Of a DNA stretch of 64,000 bases, positions 26,363-35,251 are shown piece by piece. The stretch's first letter is position 1. Each line of letters begins with the position of its first letter. Both the position numbers and the translations under genes were made by a program. The notes beneath the pieces are model-generated. The model saw nothing but the letters and a program-made list of their open reading frames with translations, had not been told where the DNA came from and searched no databases. The DNA is from Clostridia bacterium (lineage in GTDB: Bacteria > Bacillota > Clostridia > Peptostreptococcales > Acidaminobacteraceae). The stretch is from assembly GCA_014859095.1 (NCBI GenBank), contig JACUUV010000001.1, positions 62,001-126,000 on the forward strand, given 5' to 3'.

Positions 26363-27790
26363 TCACATTTTTTTGAGCAAATCATCAAAGATTTCTTCAG
26401 AAATATTGGGGTCTGCTTTGCCACTTGTCTCTTTCATCATCAAACCTAGGTAGGCACTTTTGGCTTTGATCTTACCCGATTTATAGTCCTCCACAATTTT
26501 GGGATTCGAATCCAGTAATTGAATTGCCATTTTTGTGAGTGCATCCACTGAAGTAATCGGCCACAAATCGTGAATTTCTATGATTTGAGTCGGCATTTCA
26601 CCAGATTTCATCATAAATTCAAAGACTTTCTTCGCAATCCCCGAGTTGATTTTTCCGGAATCGAGAAGATGGATCAATTCAATCATTTGTTCCACGTTGA
26701 TTTCAAGGCTTGAATCATCGATGACGACATTGGTGATCAAATTGCCGAAGAGTTCGGCATTTGACACCTTACCAATGGTCTCCATAGTGAAATCTGCAAC
26801 ATTTTTGTTTGAGATGATTTGTTCGGCCAATGAGTATTTTAGACCGAATTTTTTTGTCAAAATGTTCAAGTACTCATCGGGAAGCATTGGCATATCGTCG
26901 TTGATACGGTCAACTTCATGTTGATCAAGAATCACAGGCATCAAGTCCGGATCAGGAAAATATCTGTAATCATGTGCATCTTCCTTGGACCTCATAGCAA
27001 ATGAGGCTTTCTTGGCGGGGTCCCACCTTCTTGTTTCTTGAGTGATCGTTCCACCTTTTTCCAGCACATCGATTTGTCTCTTCATCTCTACTTCAATTGC
27101 TTTGGTGACAAAGGCGAATGAGTTCAGATTTTTCATCTCTGTCCTGGTTCCAAGTGTCTGAACGCCTTTTTTTCTGACCGAAAGATTGACGTCGCACCTA
27201 AAAGCACCTTCATTCATCTTTCCGGTCGTGATTCCAAGATAAATGACAATCGCCCGCAATTTTTGTAGAAAGGATTTTACTTCATCCGCCGACCTCATAT
27301 CAGGTTCCGATACAATCTCAATCAGAGGCACTCCACATCTGTTATAGTCAATCAAGGTGCCTTTTGTGTCGTCATGAATCAACTTTCCCGCATCTTCTTC
27401 CATATGAATTCTCGTGATTCCGATTCGTTTTAAACCTTCGCCACTTAATACGTCCAAATGGCCATTGATCGCAATTGGATCACTGTTTTGTGAAATTTGA
27501 AAAGCTTTGGGCGAATCGGGATAAAAATAGTTTTTCCTGTCCATCTGGCTGTAAAGATTGATTTCGCAGTTTGTGGCCAGTCCAGCTTTTATGGCATATT
27601 CCACTACGCTGTCATTCAGGACCGGCAAAGTTCCCGGAAGTCCCATGCACACCGGGCAACAATCCGTGTTGGGTTCACCACCAAATGCAGTACTGCAGCC
27701 ACAGAATATTTTGGAAGCTGTGCTCAGTTCTACATGGACTTCAACGCCTATCACAGATTCATACTCATCATAAATGCTGATTTTCTTCAT
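26363..27790 (-). CDS. gatB: Asp-tRNA(Asn)/Glu-tRNA(Gln) amidotransferase subunit B
   Basis: GatB binds the mischarged tRNA and activates its Asp/Glu. Features in order: IGVEVHVELSTASKIFCGC (zinc Cys pair with TDCCPVCMGLPG), NYFYPDSPKAFQISQ, GITRIHMEEDAGKLIHD, YNRCGVPLIEIVSEPD, RCDVNLSVR and the tail YqeY-like domain. At 475 residues it is full length. The start overlaps the gatA stop by four bases (ATGA type). Confidence 0.96.
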   Translation of the reverse strand: MKKISIYDEYESVIGVEVHVELSTASKIFCGCSTAFGGEPNTDCCPVCMGLPGTLPVLNDSVVEYAIKAGLATNCEINLYSQMDRKNYFYPDSPKAFQISQNSDPIAINGHLDVLSGEGLKRIGITRIHMEEDAGKLIHDDTKGTLIDYNRCGVPLIEIVSEPDMRSADEVKSFLQKLRAIVIYLGITTGKMNEGAFRCDVNLSVRKKGVQTLGTRTEMKNLNSFAFVTKAIEVEMKRQIDVLEKGGTITQETRRWDPAKKASFAMRSKEDAHDYRYFPDPDLMPVILDQHEVDRINDDMPMLPDEYLNILTKKFGLKYSLAEQIISNKNVADFTMETIGKVSNAELFGNLITNVVIDDSSLEINVEQMIELIHLLDSGKINSGIAKKVFEFMMKSGEMPTQIIEIHDLWPITSVDALTKMAIQLLDSNPKIVEDYKSGKIKAKSAYLGLMMKETSGKADPNISEEIFDDLLKKM

Positions 27791-29244
27791 AACACGACCT
27801 CCTTTTTAGCAAATTCCTTTTCGAATGCCAGCCCAAGCGACAAAATCACTTTCTCTGAAAACGCCTTACCTATGAGTTGCATTCCTATGGGCATCTCATC
27901 ATCATCGAATCCGCAGTTTGTGCTGAGTGCGGGTAAACCGGCAATGTTGACCGGCACTGTATAGATGTCTCCAAGGTACATCTCGACTGGATTTTTGGAG
28001 TGCTCACCGAACTTGTATGCTGTTGTCGGTGCAACTGGAGTCAAAATCACATCAAAGCTTTCGAACAATTTGTCAAACGTTTCCTTGACCATTTGTCTTG
28101 CTCTTAAAGCATTCAGATAATACGCGTCATAATAGCCTGAGCTCAAAGCATAGGTACCGAGTAGAATACGACGTTTGACTTCGGTTCCGAATCCGAATCC
28201 CCTTGATTGGTTATATAAACTTCCTATGCTGTCAAATCCACTGTGACGATAGCCATACTGGATGCCATCAAATTTCGCCAGATTGGATGATGCTTCAGCT
28301 GATGAGAGGAGATAATAGGCCGGCAAAGCATATTCCATGTTTTCAATTTCCACAGGTTCAACTGTGACCCCTATGGACTCAAAGGTTTTTGCAGCCTCTA
28401 AAACAGCATCTTTCACCTCTTTTTGAATGCCTTCCCTTAAATAGTTCATCGGCAATGCAACTCTTAGCTTTTCAATGTTTTCACCAATGAGGGCATCTTT
28501 ATTCTCAACCATCCTTTCAGAACTGGTGCTGTCCATCGGATCATGCCCAGCCAAAGCGGTATAGACAAAGGCGAGGTCTTCGACATTTTTCGCAATAGGT
28601 CCAATTTGATCAAGCGATGAGGCAAATGCGATCAAACCGCTCCTTGATATCGTGCCATATGTGGGTTTCAATCCAGATACCCCACAAAAAGCAGCGGGTT
28701 GTCTTATCGATCCACCTGTATCCGATCCGAGTGTGTATGCCGCCTCAAAAGCTGCTACAGCAGCCGCAGGACCTCCCGAACTTCCACCCGGAACTCTGCC
28801 CATATCCACTGGGTTTCTGGTTTTTTTGAAGTAAGATGTCTCGGTTGAAGCGCCCATGGCGAATTCATCCATATTCAGTTTGCCCAGAATGATGGCATCG
28901 TTTGCTCTCAATTTTTTTACGACGTGCGCATCAAATGGCGACATATAGCCTTCAAGCATTTTTGAAGCGCATGTCGTCGGCATATCTGAGGTGCAAATGT
29001 TGTCCTTGATAGCCATAGGGATTCCCGAAATGGGTGACAAGATTTGTTTTTTTTGTCTTTTCAAATCAATTGCAATCGCTCTTTCTATCGCCAATACCGG
29101 GTCAAAATGCAAATAGGCTCCGATGCTGTCATCTAGCTTCTCTATTTGGTCAACAAAGGCTCTCGTCAATTCCTCACTGGAAATCTCACTGGCACAGAGT
29201 TTTTTTGATAATTCACCTATGGACTCATAAATCAATGCTTTCAT
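27787..29244 (-). CDS. gatA: Asp-tRNA(Asn)/Glu-tRNA(Gln) amidotransferase subunit A
   Basis: GatA is the glutaminase that supplies ammonia. The amidase signature is clear: PMAIKDNICT (catalytic Lys), GRVPGGSSGGPAAAVAAFEAAYTLGSDTGGSIRQPAAFCG with the cis-Ser and nucleophile Ser of the Ser-cisSer-Lys triad. 485 residues, full length. It overlaps the aspS-gatC fusion upstream and gatB downstream by four bases each, so all three are translationally coupled. Confidence 0.96.
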   Translation of the reverse strand: MKALIYESIGELSKKLCASEISSEELTRAFVDQIEKLDDSIGAYLHFDPVLAIERAIAIDLKRQKKQILSPISGIPMAIKDNICTSDMPTTCASKMLEGYMSPFDAHVVKKLRANDAIILGKLNMDEFAMGASTETSYFKKTRNPVDMGRVPGGSSGGPAAAVAAFEAAYTLGSDTGGSIRQPAAFCGVSGLKPTYGTISRSGLIAFASSLDQIGPIAKNVEDLAFVYTALAGHDPMDSTSSERMVENKDALIGENIEKLRVALPMNYLREGIQKEVKDAVLEAAKTFESIGVTVEPVEIENMEYALPAYYLLSSAEASSNLAKFDGIQYGYRHSGFDSIGSLYNQSRGFGFGTEVKRRILLGTYALSSGYYDAYYLNALRARQMVKETFDKLFESFDVILTPVAPTTAYKFGEHSKNPVEMYLGDIYTVPVNIAGLPALSTNCGFDDDEMPIGMQLIGKAFSEKVILSLGLAFEKEFAKKEVVL

Positions 29245-31331
29245 GACTTTTCACCTTCCTTTTCCACTGTTCTTGGCACATGAATATAATTTTCTATTTT
29301 AGATGGTGCGTTCTTCAGCAGAGACTCGACATCCGTAGACTTGACCCACTTGTCTTTTCTTCTGGAGTGGGTCCCGGTCACCACATGTGTCAGCGGTTCA
29401 TAACCGCTAAGGTCCAAACCGTTCAATTGGTCGGCGAACGCTATGATGTCCGCTAAATCCCTCGAAAAGGATTTGCGTTCTTTTTCTGTAAGTTCAATCC
29501 GTGCCAGGTTCGCCACATAATCAATACGTTCCAAAGACTCTTTTTCAACCTTCGGCGATTCCTGTGTTTGAGTCATCAATCCGATGGAAAGCTCTTCAAG
29601 TTGCTCAGGGTCTACCTCTGATGGTGAGTCTGTCATCGCACAGGAACCGTCACGCATTTTTGGAAAAGGTATGACCTCTCGAATACTGGCTGATCCGGAG
29701 AGCAACATCAAAAGTCGATCGAGGCCAAAAGCGAAACCGCCATGAGGGGGTACGCCATATTCGAATGCATCCATCAGAAATCCAAATCGCGCATCGATGA
29801 TGACCTGAGTCATTCCTAGAGCTTCAAACATCTTTTGTTGAATTTTGGGGTTGTGTATTCTTATGCTTCCACTGCCGAGTTCCACACCGTTCAGTACTAT
29901 ATCATATGCCTTTGCCCTCATCTCGAGAGGTGCGTCTGTGAACTTGTCAATATCTTCCTCCACTGGCATTGTAAATGGATGATGCATGGCAACCAATCGT
30001 TTGGAAGTGGTGTCGTATTCAAACAACGGGAACTCAGTGACCACCACAAAGGCAAATTTGTCTTTGGGTCTCAGATCGAGCATGTCGCCGACATCAAGCC
30101 TCAAGTTGCCAAGTACAGATTGCGCTTTTTGAGCGGGTTCAGCACAAAATACTATGAGATCCCCATTTTGTGCATCTGCAGTCTTGATCAACTCCTCCAT
30201 TTGTTCATCAGTAAAATATTTGGTCAAAACCGATTTGAGTTGTCCGTCAGTTCCAATAGCGATCCAAGCCATACCACTTCCACCATGTTCAAATGCTCTC
30301 TTGGTCAGATAATCGATCTGTGAACGGGTGATCTCATCTCCACCCTTTATTGTGAGGGCTTTCACTACAGCTCCATTTGCTATGGCTTTTGTGAAGATTC
30401 CAAACTCGCTTTGTGCCACGATTTTTGTCAAATCGACAATTGGCATCTCAAATCTAAGGTCGGGCTTGTCCGTTCCATAGAGAGTCATGGCTTCTTTATA
30501 GGTCAATCTCTTGAATGGTTGATCGATTATGATCTGGTGTGATTCTTTGAGCAAATCTTTAAAGAGCTGCTCAAGAAGGCTAATGACATCCTCATCGTCA
30601 ACAAAAGAGAGTTCCATGTCAACTTGTGTGAATTCAGGCTGCCGATCCGCCCTGAGGTCCTCATCCCGGAAACATTTTGCGACTTGAAAATATTTGTCAA
30701 TCCCGCCTACCATCAAAAGTTGTTTGTAAATTTGAGGGGATTGTGGCAATGCATAGAATTTTTCCTTTTTGATTCGACTTGGAACCAGAAAATCCCTTGC
30801 GCCTTCCGGAGTGCTTTTGGTAAGTATGGGAGTTTCCATTTCAAGGAAGCCTTTATTTAAAAGACTGGTCCTGATGGCTTGGGTGACCTTTTGTCTCATC
30901 TTTAGGTTTTCAAGGACTTTAGGGTTACGCATGTCCAAATATCTATATTTTAGCCTGAGATCTTCTCTGACGTTCATGGATTCTTCAATTCCGAATGGTG
31001 TATTTTTGGATTCTGAGTAAATCACGAGCGAACTTGCTCTCACATCGATATCTCCGGTCGGAATGCTGAGGTTGATTGTATCAGGACTTCTCTTTTCGAC
31101 AATCCCTTTGACTGCGATGACGTATTCATTTCTAAATTTCTCAGCGAGTATGAAATCATGCGCGCTCAATTTTGAAGCGTCGATCACCACTTGACAGATG
31201 CCTTCACGATCACGAAGATCAATGAAAATAACACCTCCCAAATCTCGTCTTCTTTGAACCCAACCCATGATGACGACTTCCTTCTCTAATTCATCTTTGG
31301 TCAACAGACCACAATAATGTGTTCGTTTCAT
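29241..31331 (-). CDS. aspS: Aspartyl-tRNA synthetase fused to GatC
   Basis: Residues 1 to about 585 are a bacterial-type class II AspRS: OB-fold anticodon domain (VIMGWVQRRRDLGGVIFIDLRD), motif 2 region (FRDEDLRADRQPEFTQVDMELSF), GAD insertion, and motif 3 (GGFAFGLDRLLMLL) near 540. Residues of about 600-690 are a complete GatC: ERIDYVANLARIELTEKE, DIIAFADQLNGLD, EPLTHV, and a final LLKNAPSKIENYIHVPRTVE. There is no separate gatC and no strong RBS before the internal Met586. AspRS charges tRNA(Asn) as well as tRNA(Asp) when non-discriminating, and GatCAB then amidates it. RBS GGGGAGG precedes ATG 31331, behind a T-box. Confidence 0.95.
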   Translation of the reverse strand: MKRTHYCGLLTKDELEKEVVIMGWVQRRRDLGGVIFIDLRDREGICQVVIDASKLSAHDFILAEKFRNEYVIAVKGIVEKRSPDTINLSIPTGDIDVRASSLVIYSESKNTPFGIEESMNVREDLRLKYRYLDMRNPKVLENLKMRQKVTQAIRTSLLNKGFLEMETPILTKSTPEGARDFLVPSRIKKEKFYALPQSPQIYKQLLMVGGIDKYFQVAKCFRDEDLRADRQPEFTQVDMELSFVDDEDVISLLEQLFKDLLKESHQIIIDQPFKRLTYKEAMTLYGTDKPDLRFEMPIVDLTKIVAQSEFGIFTKAIANGAVVKALTIKGGDEITRSQIDYLTKRAFEHGGSGMAWIAIGTDGQLKSVLTKYFTDEQMEELIKTADAQNGDLIVFCAEPAQKAQSVLGNLRLDVGDMLDLRPKDKFAFVVVTEFPLFEYDTTSKRLVAMHHPFTMPVEEDIDKFTDAPLEMRAKAYDIVLNGVELGSGSIRIHNPKIQQKMFEALGMTQVIIDARFGFLMDAFEYGVPPHGGFAFGLDRLLMLLSGSASIREVIPFPKMRDGSCAMTDSPSEVDPEQLEELSIGLMTQTQESPKVEKESLERIDYVANLARIELTEKERKSFSRDLADIIAFADQLNGLDLSGYEPLTHVVTGTHSRRKDKWVKSTDVESLLKNAPSKIENYIHVPRTVEKEGEKS

Positions 31332-31353
31332 TCTAACGCCTCCCCTTTTATGG

Positions 31354-31636
31354 CAATAAAAAAAGCTCTCATCCCTATATATAATAGGGACGAAAGCTTA
31401 TGTTCCGCGGTACCACCCAGTTTGATCCTAAGATCCACTTTGAATCGATACGGACAATGAAATTGTCGATATCTACTGGCTGTAACGTGCCAGACACGTC
31501 TAATCCTACTCACTTTCGCTTCGGTTAGCAACTCGGAGATGTTTTTCATCTTTAACTCTGTACCAATCTTCCACCGTCATTGGCTCGCTGTAACTTTGTA
31601 CCAGATTACTCTTCTCTTCATCGTCTTTTGTTATTG
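31354..31636 (-). promoter_or_regulatory. T-box riboswitch upstream of aspS-gatC
   Basis: On the minus strand, the T-box core GGGTGGTACCGCGG (31405-31418) can pair with an uncharged tRNA 3' end. It is followed by a long terminator stem (AAGCTTTCGTCCCTAT / TATAGGGATGAGAGCTT) and seven Ts (31354-31401). Stem I lies at about 31625-31535, with the distal loop GCCAAT...GGTGGAAG...ATTGG and an AGUA/GAA pair bordering a specifier loop. The likely specifier triplet is AAC (Asn), read from GAAAAACATCTCC; this is by eye and AAA or GAA cannot be excluded. Confidence 0.92.
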
Positions 31637-31642
31637 TTCTCG

Positions 31643-31671
31643 ATTATAGACGTCATTTGGACGTCTGTCAA
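31643..31671 (-). promoter_or_regulatory. Consensus promoter of the aspS-gatC-gatA-gatB operon
   Basis: TTGACA (31666-31671), 17 bases, TATAAT (31643-31648), minus strand: a perfect sigma-A promoter. The spacer contains the inverted repeat AGACGTC-CAAAT-GACGTCT. The -35 box begins three bases after the DUF2156 stop codon. Confidence 0.92.
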
Positions 31672-31674
31672 GCC

Positions 31675-32631
31675 CTATTTGAAAATTATTTCAAATTTTT
31701 CCACAAACCTAGCCGGATGATAGGACATTTTGGATTTCCTGAGTCCTTCAATTCCAAGGTCTTGCTCTCTGTTGATCCACAGAAGCGCATCGTTATAGGC
31801 CATACTATAAAATTCGTAACCAAGCATTTGATAAATACCAGGAAAATCAGCGTTTGCCTTCTCGACATGAATCAGCAACATATTTCCAGATACGATTTCG
31901 CCGAGTATGAACCCTTGAAGCTCTTCCTCGATAAACAAAAGTCCCATCAATAGATGGTCCACTGAAGATTTTTCCAAATATTGCATAACACCGTCAAATT
32001 CGTACTGCAAGTTGCTGTCGTTATCGCAATCCCGTTCCACACACCATTTTTCCATCAATTGCTTGACCAGTTCGAAATCGTTGGATTCATAAGGTCTGAA
32101 ATAATAGTTTTCAACAGTTTTAATAAACTTGTTCACTTGATTTTTTTTCTTGTGGTATTTGTTGCCCGCAAGTGTTCTCATAGGCTCATAATCGTAAATA
32201 TAATCAGATTCATCCCTGCTTGAGATCACTTCGATTTCAAAATCACTTGTTTGCTCCAAAAGCTTTACGAAGGCTTCACTCGACTTTTTGATCACCAGTG
32301 GGATTCCACATGTTTCTAAAGTTTTTTTCAAAGATTTTAACACTTCACACACTCGACCGCCATCATCATAAGCGCCAACGGGACTACTGAAATACATGCG
32401 GTCAGGTTCGATATTCACAATGAAAACATAAGAGTCCATGATAAAAAAGTAAAAGTTGTACTTGTTTGTCCATAGGAGCACATTGGTGAGCGATGTATCG
32501 GAAATTTCACTATCAAACACCTCATAATAAGGTCTGAGCAAAGATTGGCTTAATAGTGTGACCTTGTTCATTTTGAGTATTTGCTTGGCTTGTTCTATCT
32601 GATTTTTTGACAGCCTCATTTTTTCATGCAT
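31675..32631 (-). CDS. DUF2156 (phosphatidylglycerol lysyltransferase C-domain-like) protein
   Basis: The 318 residues match DUF2156, a tandem GNAT-type fold (first half about 1-150, second about 165-318). Seen are LSQSLLRPYYEVFDSEISDTSLTNVLLWTNKYN, RTLAGNKYHKKKNQVNKF, LQGFILGEI and DLGIEGLRKSKMSYHPARFVEKF. MprF-type enzymes carry the same fold and transfer aminoacyl groups from tRNA to lipid, but this soluble form has no membrane part and its substrate is unknown. It overlaps the M24 peptidase gene by eight bases. Confidence 0.9.
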   Translation of the reverse strand: MHEKMRLSKNQIEQAKQILKMNKVTLLSQSLLRPYYEVFDSEISDTSLTNVLLWTNKYNFYFFIMDSYVFIVNIEPDRMYFSSPVGAYDDGGRVCEVLKSLKKTLETCGIPLVIKKSSEAFVKLLEQTSDFEIEVISSRDESDYIYDYEPMRTLAGNKYHKKKNQVNKFIKTVENYYFRPYESNDFELVKQLMEKWCVERDCDNDSNLQYEFDGVMQYLEKSSVDHLLMGLLFIEEELQGFILGEIVSGNMLLIHVEKANADFPGIYQMLGYEFYSMAYNDALLWINREQDLGIEGLRKSKMSYHPARFVEKFEIIFK

Positions 32632-33874
32632 TTGTTCCCCTTTTCATTATTGTTTCAATAGCCTCGACTGTTTTTGGTATGCCAAGGGATAAGACTTCAT
32701 TTCCATTTTCAGTGACCAAAACATCTTCTTCAATTCTGATGCCAATGCTTTCATCCTCAATATAAAGACCAGGTTCAACAGTAAGCACCATTCCAGGCTT
32801 AAGTTCTGTATTCCTGAGACCCAAATCGTGCACATCCAGTCCAAGATGATGGCTGACACCATGGTAGTAATACTTTGTAAGTTCACTCTCATCGGCAATC
32901 AATCCAATAGTGATGAGTTCTTCAGTCAATGTTTTTTTACATATAGTGTTTAATTCCTCAAAATGCATTCCAGGTTTGATTGCTTCAATTACAGCTTCTT
33001 GAGCTTTGAGTACGATGTTATATAACGTCTTTTGACGCTCAGAAAATTTTCCGCTGACAGGATATGTTCTCGTGATGTCCGCCGCATATTCGTTATACTG
33101 CGCTCCGAGATCAAGCAAGACCAAATCCCCGTCGTTCAAGACTTTGTCATTCTCGACATAGTGCAAAATGACAGCGTCCTTTCCTGATGCCGCAATGGTT
33201 GGAAATGAGTTGCCGTCCGCTCCATTCATTCTGATGGCATGTGAAAACGTCGCCTCAAGTTGATATTCGAACATCCCCGGTTTGAGCACCGCCAGAATGG
33301 CATCCAGGCCTACTTGTGTCAACTCGACCGCATGTTTGATCTGTTGAATTTCGTAATCATCTTTGATCATTCTCAGGTCAACTTCAATCTGGTGCAACGT
33401 CTTTATACCTATCTGTGGATATCGATTTTTGAAATCAGAGGAAAACTCGTCTGTGACACTATATTTCTCATCCCAATCCAGTCGTTCAAGATCAAGATTC
33501 AAATTACTGATTCTACCCAACTGGATCCATTTGTTCAATGAACTGTGAAAAGTATCGATGTATTGGATTTCCTCAATCCCAGAGATTTCTTTTGCCACCT
33601 CTTTTGTCATTTTTCTACCGATCCATTTTTCTATATCATAATCGGGTTTTTCTATGAACAATGTGGTTTCCAAACCCTTTTCAGTCTTTAATAGGGTCCA
33701 TATGAAATGTTCACTGGTACATCCTGTGAAATAGAAAAAATTCTTGTTTGGCATAAACGAATAATGGGCATCCGCTGTGCTTTTGGGTGCCTTTCCAGAA
33801 AATAAAATCGCCAAATCGCCTACATCCATGCGGGCACCAAGTTTATTGCGATTGTTTTGAAAAAAAGTGTTCAT
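32624..33874 (-). CDS. M24 family Xaa-Pro aminopeptidase
   Basis: The 416 residues have an N-terminal creatinase-type AMP_N domain (about 1-165) and a C-terminal pita-bread metallopeptidase domain with the dimetal ligands in LLDLGAQYNEYAADITRT (two Asp), HHLGLDVHD (His), LTVEPGLYIED (Glu) and GIRIEEDVLV (Glu). It cleaves N-terminal residues before proline in the cytosol. RBS GGGAGG precedes ATG 33874. Likely in one run with the fusion gene before it and DUF2156 after it. Confidence 0.93.
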   Translation of the reverse strand: MNTFFQNNRNKLGARMDVGDLAILFSGKAPKSTADAHYSFMPNKNFFYFTGCTSEHFIWTLLKTEKGLETTLFIEKPDYDIEKWIGRKMTKEVAKEISGIEEIQYIDTFHSSLNKWIQLGRISNLNLDLERLDWDEKYSVTDEFSSDFKNRYPQIGIKTLHQIEVDLRMIKDDYEIQQIKHAVELTQVGLDAILAVLKPGMFEYQLEATFSHAIRMNGADGNSFPTIAASGKDAVILHYVENDKVLNDGDLVLLDLGAQYNEYAADITRTYPVSGKFSERQKTLYNIVLKAQEAVIEAIKPGMHFEELNTICKKTLTEELITIGLIADESELTKYYYHGVSHHLGLDVHDLGLRNTELKPGMVLTVEPGLYIEDESIGIRIEEDVLVTENGNEVLSLGIPKTVEAIETIMKRGTNA

Positions 33875-33924
33875 AGTGATTGCCTCCCACTTGCATTAGT
33901 TGATATCATTTTATCATATCTGCT

Positions 33925-35139
33925 TTAACCTTTATACAGCATCCTGTTGTAGGTATGGACAAATCCAAGTTTTTCGTATAACTTTTTAGCGCCTTTGTTG
34001 TCCAGGTCCACATGCAGTGATAGATTTCCATCAGTGAGCTCAATCGCCTTTTGCATAAGTTCGGTTCCAAGTCCTCTGCCCTTGCTCGTGGATCTTGTTC
34101 CTATATAAGCCAGATGATATGTCGGAATGAATCTTTCAAATCCCAGATTGACGACGATACAAACGCCCTCATACTCCCCGTTTCTCGAAGCAAGTAATAT
34201 AAATCCGCGATCGTTGGCGTTATCAATGGCATCCTCAGTCTCTCCGAATGAGTCCGCATATTGTGCCAACCACTCTCTGGTATATGCGACAAGTTGCTTC
34301 TTGGACACATCATCAAAATCATTCAAGTTATCTATTTTGACTTCGGTTTTTGCATCTTTTAAAATGATGACGTGAACACCTTTCTCGACAAGACCGTTTT
34401 TAGCACTTTGATAAAACGCACCAAAAGCAAGTGATTCCGTTGATTTAAGTTTGAGATGCACTTGGCTGCGCAACAATCTGGTCGCTTCTTTCAAACATTC
34501 CTCGCCCACATTGATTTCAGTATCGGCTTCATACTGATGATTTCCTTTGACGGATTGCGCAGTGAATAGAGCAGGTGGAAATGGAATTTTCCCCTCGATC
34601 CAATGCTTGTATATGCTCCATCTGGCCGTTTCCACATTGAAACCTGAGCCACCTTGAATATAAATGTTGTCCACTTTGCTATGCAATCTTTGCAGAATTT
34701 CAGTCATAATTTCATCGGTTGTGATTTCAGCGAAAATTCCAGTGGTCATACCCTCATAAGCCAAATAAGCTTTTGACTCTTCAGAAATTCTCCTGAGCAA
34801 TTCATAGGGTGGCACTGTATATTCTTCTCTGAAATCCAAATAATTTTCTTTACCTAACTTTGGAATTTTCCACTTCTCGTTCTTGAAAATTGGAATAATA
34901 GGTTTCAATTCCGCCAATTCGACATAATACTTCAAGATAGCTGTAAAATTTTGTGACCCCATGATGAGGACTTCTTTTGCGCCCTGACTTTCAGCTTCCA
35001 TGACAATCATTTCCGATACACGGTCCAATATATGACCTTGTGGATTGGCGCCCTCGAGCTTTATGTAAATTTCACCCACATCAAATAATTGCTCTAATTT
35101 TCTCGCCCTGAATAAAGGCGTTTTTCCGCTTCTTCTCAA
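33925..35139 (-). CDS. Fold-type II PLP-enzyme-like domain fused to GNAT; PLP lysine replaced
   Basis: The first 260 residues or so resemble threonine/cysteine synthase-type enzymes: RRSGKTPLFRARKLE (2-16) and KLEGANPQGHILDR (27-40). Active relatives have GSFKDR where this has GHILDR, so the Schiff-base Lys is Leu38. The SSGN loop is also altered (MGSQNFTA), while a phosphate-loop-like QGGSGFN is kept. From about 265 to the end is a GNAT domain with TSKGRGLGTELMQKA and a final KLYEKLGFVHTYNRML. A TTG start at 35139 is chosen because AAAGGAGC lies five bases upstream; a longer frame would include the RBS. Function unknown. Confidence 0.82.
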   Translation of the reverse strand: MRRSGKTPLFRARKLEQLFDVGEIYIKLEGANPQGHILDRVSEMIVMEAESQGAKEVLIMGSQNFTAILKYYVELAELKPIIPIFKNEKWKIPKLGKENYLDFREEYTVPPYELLRRISEESKAYLAYEGMTTGIFAEITTDEIMTEILQRLHSKVDNIYIQGGSGFNVETARWSIYKHWIEGKIPFPPALFTAQSVKGNHQYEADTEINVGEECLKEATRLLRSQVHLKLKSTESLAFGAFYQSAKNGLVEKGVHVIILKDAKTEVKIDNLNDFDDVSKKQLVAYTREWLAQYADSFGETEDAIDNANDRGFILLASRNGEYEGVCIVVNLGFERFIPTYHLAYIGTRSTSKGRGLGTELMQKAIELTDGNLSLHVDLDNKGAKKLYEKLGFVHTYNRMLYKG

Positions 35140-35162
35140 ATCTTGCTCCTTTCTAAAACAAA

Positions 35163-35188
35163 AGCATCTCAACAATTGTTGAAATGCT
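35163..35188 (-). terminator. Hairpin with T-rich tail in the leader of the PLP/GNAT fusion gene
   Basis: AGCATTTCAACAA / TTGTTGAGATGCT is a nearly perfect palindrome (one mismatch) followed by TTTTGTTTT, then the RBS. It lies between promoter and start codon, so it is a candidate attenuator. Confidence 0.6.
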
Positions 35189-35210
35189 CCACTGGTTAAC
35201 TACTGACCAT

Positions 35211-35239
35211 ATTATAACATTTTTGGGCGCAAGCGTCAA
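35211..35239 (-). promoter_or_regulatory. Promoter of the PLP/GNAT fusion gene
   Basis: TTGACG (35234-35239), 17 bases, TATAAT (35211-35216) on the minus strand, just after the methyltransferase stop. Confidence 0.8.
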
Positions 35240-35251
35240 ATCCGGAAAAGC

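Noticed and set aside
31328-31549. A 73-codon minus-strand frame between aspS and DUF2156
   Set aside because: It lies entirely in the T-box leader and reads through its terminator; no RBS.
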